The notes below the pieces were generated by a model that saw only the letters and a list, made by a program, of their open reading frames with translations, had not been told where the DNA came from and ran no database searches. This document shows, in pieces, positions 60,496 through 64,000 of a stretch of 64,000 bases of DNA. Position numbers and translations under genes: made by a program. The DNA comes from Bradyrhizobium sp. AUGA SZCCT0283 (lineage in GTDB: Bacteria; Pseudomonadota; Alphaproteobacteria; Rhizobiales; Xanthobacteraceae), in assembly GCF_018130385.1 (NCBI RefSeq), contig NZ_JAFCLU010000010.1, positions 124,001 to 188,000 of the forward strand. Direction: 5' to 3'. Every line of letters starts with the position of its first letter. Position 1 is the first letter of the stretch.

Positions 60496-61371
60496 ATGGC
60501 TGATTTCCACGGCGTCTTTCCCTATCTGGTCTCGCCCATCGATGCGTCAGGCCAGATCCGCACGGGGGTGTTGGGCCGGCTCTGCGACGACCTCATCAAG
60601 GCGGGCGTGCATGGGTTGACGCCGCTCGGTTCGACCGGCGAGTTCGCCTATCTCGATCGGACGCAGCGCGCGACCGTCGTACAAGCGACCATCGAAGCCG
60701 CTGACGGCCGCGTGCCCGTGATCGCCGGCGTCGCCTCGACCTCGACGGCGGACGCGGTGGCGCAGGCAAGAGCGCATCAAAACCTCGGTGCCGACGGCAT
60801 TCTCGCGATCATGGAGGCGTATTTCCCGGTCGCCGACGCGCAGGTCGAATCCTATTTCCGCGCCATTGCCGAGGCCGTTGATATTCCCGTCGTAATCTAC
60901 ACCAACCCGCAGTTCCAGCGCTCCGATCTGACACTTGACGTGATCGCGCGGCTCGCGACCCACCCGCGCATCGGCTACATCAAGGATGCCTCCACCAACA
61001 CCGGCCGGCTGCTGTCGATCATGAACCGCTGCGGAGACAGCATCAAAGTGTTCTCCGCGTCCGCCCACATCCCGGCAGCGGTGATGCTGATTGGCGGACT
61101 GGGCTGGATGGCCGGCCCTGCCTGCATCATTCCGCGGCAGAGTGTCGAACTCTACAACCTCTGCAAGGCGGCGCGCTGGGACGAGGCGATGGAGTTGCAA
61201 CGCAGACTGTGGCGCATCAATGAAGCCTTTGCGCGCTTCAACCTGGCGGCCTGCATCAAGGCAGGCCTCGACATCCAGGGTTACGCGGTCGGCGACCCCG
61301 TCCCCCCGCAGGCGGCGCTGACGGCAGAGCAGCGCAAGGTGGTCGAGGCCGCGCTGCGTGATCTCGCGTAG
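60496..61371 (+). CDS. Dihydrodipicolinate synthase/N-acetylneuraminate lyase family protein
   Basis: The 291-residue TIM-barrel protein has the family motif GSTGEFAYL near residues 42-50, VVIYTNPQF near 132-140 with the Tyr, and GYIKDAST near 158-165 with the Schiff-base Lys. These support a class I lyase or aldolase acting on pyruvate-derived substrates. It is probably not the essential DapA, since no lysine genes are near and the sequence is divergent. The ATG at 60496 has GAGG upstream; the frame is open earlier but overlaps pepN. Substrate unknown. Confidence 0.88.
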   Translation: MADFHGVFPYLVSPIDASGQIRTGVLGRLCDDLIKAGVHGLTPLGSTGEFAYLDRTQRATVVQATIEAADGRVPVIAGVASTSTADAVAQARAHQNLGADGILAIMEAYFPVADAQVESYFRAIAEAVDIPVVIYTNPQFQRSDLTLDVIARLATHPRIGYIKDASTNTGRLLSIMNRCGDSIKVFSASAHIPAAVMLIGGLGWMAGPACIIPRQSVELYNLCKAARWDEAMELQRRLWRINEAFARFNLAACIKAGLDIQGYAVGDPVPPQAALTAEQRKVVEAALRDLA

Positions 61372-61477
61372 GCGGTAGCCCCGTCAGATCTCCATAAGGG
61401 CAGGAAACCTCCGGCAGGCTGGAACGTTGCCTAGGCGTTTCCAGACGGCTGAAGGGCCCGTTGGCTTGCGGCATCCA

Positions 61478-61506
61478 CCTTGGCACGCGAGCCGCCCTTG
61501 CCAAGG
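61478..61506 (+). promoter_or_regulatory. 5' hairpin partly covering the ribosome site of the DegS-like protease gene
   Basis: CCTTGGCA and TGCCAAGG form an 8-bp stem with a 13-base loop. The right arm runs into the ribosome site GGGAG, 6 bases before the ATG. Melting of this hairpin could raise translation, as in RNA thermometers. Only the sequence supports it. Confidence 0.4.
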
Positions 61507-61515
61507 GAGTAATCC

Positions 61516-62610
61516 ATGAACCGTCGTTTCGTGTTTTTTGCAGCCATTGTTGCAGGCGTCTTGGTGGCGCTGACCGTCTCCAACATTCGCTACAGTCCCT
61601 GGACCAACACGGTCGCGCGGACCGTCGACCAGCGCGGGCCGCTGTCCGAGGCGGAGCGGGCGAACATCGAACTCTTCGAGCGGGTGTCCCCGTCGGTGGT
61701 GCAGGTGGCGGCGCGAGCTGCCGCCGGCAATCCCCTGGCCGAAGACGAAGAAGGCGCGGCTGGGGCGGCTTCCGGCACCGGCTTCGTCTGGGACAATGCC
61801 GGCCACGTGGTGACCAACAATCATGTCGTACAGAACGGCAGCGAGGTCGCGGTTCGTTTCGCGTCAGGGGAGGTGGCGAAGGCCGAAGTCATCGGCGTTG
61901 CGCCCAACTATGACCTCGCGGTGTTGCGGATCAAGAATGCCCGTCAGTTGCCGCCGCCGGTGGCGCTGGGCAGTTCAAGCGAACTCAAGGTCGGTCAGTC
62001 GGCGTTCGCGATCGGCAACCCGTTCGGGCTCGACCAATCGCTGACCAGCGGCATCATCAGCGCGCTCAAGCGCCGGCTGCCGACCAGCAGCGGCCGCGAG
62101 ATCTCGAACGTGATCCAGACCGACACCGCGATCAATCCCGGCAATTCGGGTGGGCCGCTGTTGGATTCGGCGGGGCGGTTGATCGGCGTCAACACGGCCA
62201 TTATCTCGCCTTCGGGCTCCAGCGCCGGCATTGGTTTTGCGATCCCCGTCGATATCGTCAATCGCGTGGTCCCCCAACTCATCAAGAATGGCCGCGTGCC
62301 GACGCCCGGGATCGGCATTGTCGCCGCCAGCGAGGCCGTTTCGACCAGACTAGGCATCGAAGGGGTAATCATCGTGCGCATCGCGCCCGGAAGCCCTGCC
62401 GAACGCGCCGGCATCCGCGGCGTCGATTTTGGTTCGGGTGCGCTCGGCGACGTCATTGTCCAGGCCGACGGCAAGCCGGTCCACCGGCTTTCCGACCTCA
62501 CCGACCAGATCGAGCAGATCGGTGCCGGCAAGAGCATCCGCATCAGCCTGAAACGCGGTTCGCAGACGCGCGATATCAATATCGACATCGTGGACATTGG
62601 CCGCAGCTGA
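61516..62610 (+). CDS. Trypsin-like periplasmic serine protease with one PDZ domain (DegS/HhoB-like)
   Basis: The 364-residue protein has an N-terminal membrane anchor or signal (FVFFAAIVAGVLVALTVS). The catalytic triad is His103 (VTNNHVV), Asp133 (NYDLAVL) and Ser211 (NPGNSGGPL). A single C-terminal PDZ domain (PGIGIVAASEAVSTRLGIEG onward) follows. This matches S1C proteases of the DegS/HhoB type in periplasmic protein quality control or stress signalling. GGGAG precedes the ATG. The upstream hairpin at 61478-61506 may control translation. It stands alone between a DapA-family gene and an oxidoreductase gene. Confidence 0.93.
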   Translation: MNRRFVFFAAIVAGVLVALTVSNIRYSPWTNTVARTVDQRGPLSEAERANIELFERVSPSVVQVAARAAAGNPLAEDEEGAAGAASGTGFVWDNAGHVVTNNHVVQNGSEVAVRFASGEVAKAEVIGVAPNYDLAVLRIKNARQLPPPVALGSSSELKVGQSAFAIGNPFGLDQSLTSGIISALKRRLPTSSGREISNVIQTDTAINPGNSGGPLLDSAGRLIGVNTAIISPSGSSAGIGFAIPVDIVNRVVPQLIKNGRVPTPGIGIVAASEAVSTRLGIEGVIIVRIAPGSPAERAGIRGVDFGSGALGDVIVQADGKPVHRLSDLTDQIEQIGAGKSIRISLKRGSQTRDINIDIVDIGRS

Positions 62611-62760
62611 TACTCGCATTTGCGGCAGGATCATACCCGTTCGCGGCGGTCAGTGCCGCGGACCTTGGCGCATTTATTGCCGTGAATTGAATGAGTTGTT
62701 TCGGCCGGAAAAACCGCTAAAACCCCGCCCGATCCGACAAGAAGCTCGAAGGACAAACTG

Positions 62761-64000
62761 ATGAACATTCTTCCCGGCAATATGCGTTTCGGTGCGGGCC
62801 AGCCGGTCAAGCGTTTGGAAGACCAGAGACTGCTCACCGGGAAGGGGCAGTTTATCGACGACAAGCCCGAAGAGGGCGCGCTGTGGCTCTATGTGCTGCG
62901 CTCGCCCCATGCCCACGCCAGGATCAAGGCGATCGACGCCAAGGCCGTGCTTGAAATGGCCGGGGTGGAGGCCGTCTATACCGGCGCCGACCTGGTGACG
63001 GACGATATCGGCACTCTCCCGACTCTCGCGATCTTCAAGCGGCCGGACGGCAAGCCGATGACGGTGCCGCCACGGCGGCTGCTTGCCCATGAAATCGTGC
63101 GCTATGCCGGCGAGGCGGTGGTGGCCGTGGTGGCGACGTCGCGGGTGCTGGCGCAGACGGCAGCCGAAGCGATCGAAATTGATTACGAGGTGTTGCCGTC
63201 GGTGGTCGATCCCGTCGAGGCGGTGAAGCCCGGCGCACCCGTGGTGTGGCCCGAGGCGCCCGACAATATCGTGGCCGCCATGAGCTATGGCGACGCCGCC
63301 AAGGTCGAGGAAGCCTTTGCCAAGGCCGCGCACACGGTCTCGCTCGATCTGGTCAGCCAGCGGCTGGTGCCTTCCGCGATGGAGCCACGTTCGACGATTG
63401 CCGAGATCGAGAAGAAGACCGGACGGTTGATCCTGCACGTGCAGTCGCAGACGCCGGGCTCGACCCGCGACTTGCTCGCGGAATCCATTTTGAAGCGGCC
63501 GAAGGACAGCGTGCGGGTGCTGGTCGGCGATATCGGCGGCGGCTTCGGCCAGAAGACGAGCCTCTATCCCGAAGACGGTATCGTCGCTTACGCCGCGACC
63601 AAGTTGAACAGGAAGATCCGCTGGCGCGGCGACCGCACCGACGAATTCGTCGGCGGTACCCATGGCCGCGATCTCACTTCGACCGGCGAATTCGCGCTCG
63701 ACGCCAAAGGCCGCGTGCTGGCCTATCGCGTGCGCTCGATCGGCGGCACCGGAGCGTACTCGTCGGGGACCGCGAACATCATCCCGCTGGTGCTCGGCCC
63801 GTTCGTGCAGACCGGCGTCTACGACCTGCCGCTGGTGCATTTCGAAGTGAAGTCGGTGATGACCAACACCGCGCCGGTGGGCGCCTATCGCGGCGCGGGG
63901 CGGCCGGAAGCCGTGTTCATCGTCGAGCGGCTGATGGATGCCGCCGCGCGGCAGATCGGCATCGATCCGCGCACCATCCGCAAGGTGAACTACATCAAGC
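62761..64000 (+). CDS. Xanthine dehydrogenase family molybdopterin-binding large subunit (CoxL-like), 3' end outside window
   Basis: The first 413 residues are visible. The protein has the aldehyde oxidase/xanthine dehydrogenase a/b hammerhead N-terminus (GKGQFIDD, LRSPHAHARIKAID) and then molybdopterin-binding signatures: VGDIGGGFGQK near residues 255-265 and APVGAYRGAGRPEA near 374-387. The YRGAGRP loop is of the general type rather than the AYRCSFR active-site loop of form I CO dehydrogenase, so hydroxylation of an aromatic or heterocyclic compound is more likely than CO oxidation. AAGGA precedes the ATG at 62761. Medium and small subunits would be expected beyond the edge. Confidence 0.9.
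   Translation, partial: MNILPGNMRFGAGQPVKRLEDQRLLTGKGQFIDDKPEEGALWLYVLRSPHAHARIKAIDAKAVLEMAGVEAVYTGADLVTDDIGTLPTLAIFKRPDGKPMTVPPRRLLAHEIVRYAGEAVVAVVATSRVLAQTAAEAIEIDYEVLPSVVDPVEAVKPGAPVVWPEAPDNIVAAMSYGDAAKVEEAFAKAAHTVSLDLVSQRLVPSAMEPRSTIAEIEKKTGRLILHVQSQTPGSTRDLLAESILKRPKDSVRVLVGDIGGGFGQKTSLYPEDGIVAYAATKLNRKIRWRGDRTDEFVGGTHGRDLTSTGEFALDAKGRVLAYRVRSIGGTGAYSSGTANIIPLVLGPFVQTGVYDLPLVHFEVKSVMTNTAPVGAYRGAGRPEAVFIVERLMDAAARQIGIDPRTIRKVNYIK

Noticed and set aside
62761..64000. Form I carbon monoxide dehydrogenase (CoxL)
   Set aside because: The visible loop reads GAYRGAGRP rather than the AYRCSFR signature of form I CoxL, so only the broader family is claimed.

Overview
The window reads as a chromosomal stretch from a high-GC alphaproteobacterium, most probably Bradyrhizobium or a close relative (Nitrobacteraceae). 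Supporting signs are a DUF3551 secreted peptide, a LivM-LivG fusion, a degP-like/pgm/pepN background, and intergenic repeats that I recall as abundant in Bradyrhizobium genomes (733-812, 27281-27373, 46391-46439). No rRNA, tRNA, CRISPR, insertion sequence or phage gene was recognised. A hypothetical gene at the left edge and a molybdopterin oxidoreductase gene at the right edge are cut by the window.

Region 1 (about 0.9-16.4 kb) holds small-molecule uptake and catabolism: a D-aminoacylase-type amidohydrolase with a COG0523 GTPase, a TRAP transporter (dctQ-dctM-dctP), an IclR regulator with a perfect palindromic operator, and a divergent run of aldolase, bicupin, DUF6282 hydrolase, secreted alpha/beta hydrolase, TctC-type binding protein, SDR and aldehyde dehydrogenase. 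A GlxA-type AraC regulator then faces a dienelactone hydrolase.

Region 2 (16.4-31.1 kb) looks like an aromatic pathway that passes through gentisate. The leftward operon encodes an indolepyruvate:ferredoxin-oxidoreductase-like pair, a 2Fe-2S flavoreductase, a two-subunit Rieske hydroxylase, an SDR and a MarR regulator. The rightward set encodes an acyl-CoA dehydrogenase, a RidA protein, gentisate 1,2-dioxygenase, a fumarylpyruvate-hydrolase-like protein, a flavin reductase, an opine-dehydrogenase-like protein and a 3-hydroxyacyl-CoA dehydrogenase.

Region 3 (31.1-47.8 kb) encodes a branched-chain/aromatic-acid ABC importer and an orphan second binding protein. It also encodes two divergent acyl/aryl-CoA ligases, a MarR regulator and a 4HBT-type thioesterase; two near-identical 20-bp operators link the ligases to the thioesterase. 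Between them lies an unusual series of enzyme folds that have lost their textbook catalytic residues: an alpha/beta hydrolase, an Asp/Glu racemase fold, a thiolase-like protein, and a DUF35-SDR fusion. The thiolase-like/DUF35 pair resembles the known steroid side-chain aldolase architecture (Ltp2 with a DUF35 partner).

Region 4 (48.0-57.5 kb) starts with a DUF3551 peptide, pgm, a small hypothetical gene and an XRE regulator. It then holds the most interesting locus: a stand-alone YcaO protein, a SARP-type regulator with TolB/TPR-like regions, a large heme peroxidase, and a 136-residue protein. The 136-residue protein contains a segment resembling the end of a nitrile-hydratase-like (NHLP) leader and ends with Thr, Ser and Cys. 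This is a candidate RiPP locus of a type I do not recognise.

Region 5 (57.7-64 kb) holds a secreted M1 aminopeptidase, a DapA-family lyase/aldolase, a DegS-like periplasmic protease, and the start of a CoxL/xanthine-dehydrogenase-type large subunit. All calls come from reading the sequence; no database search was run.
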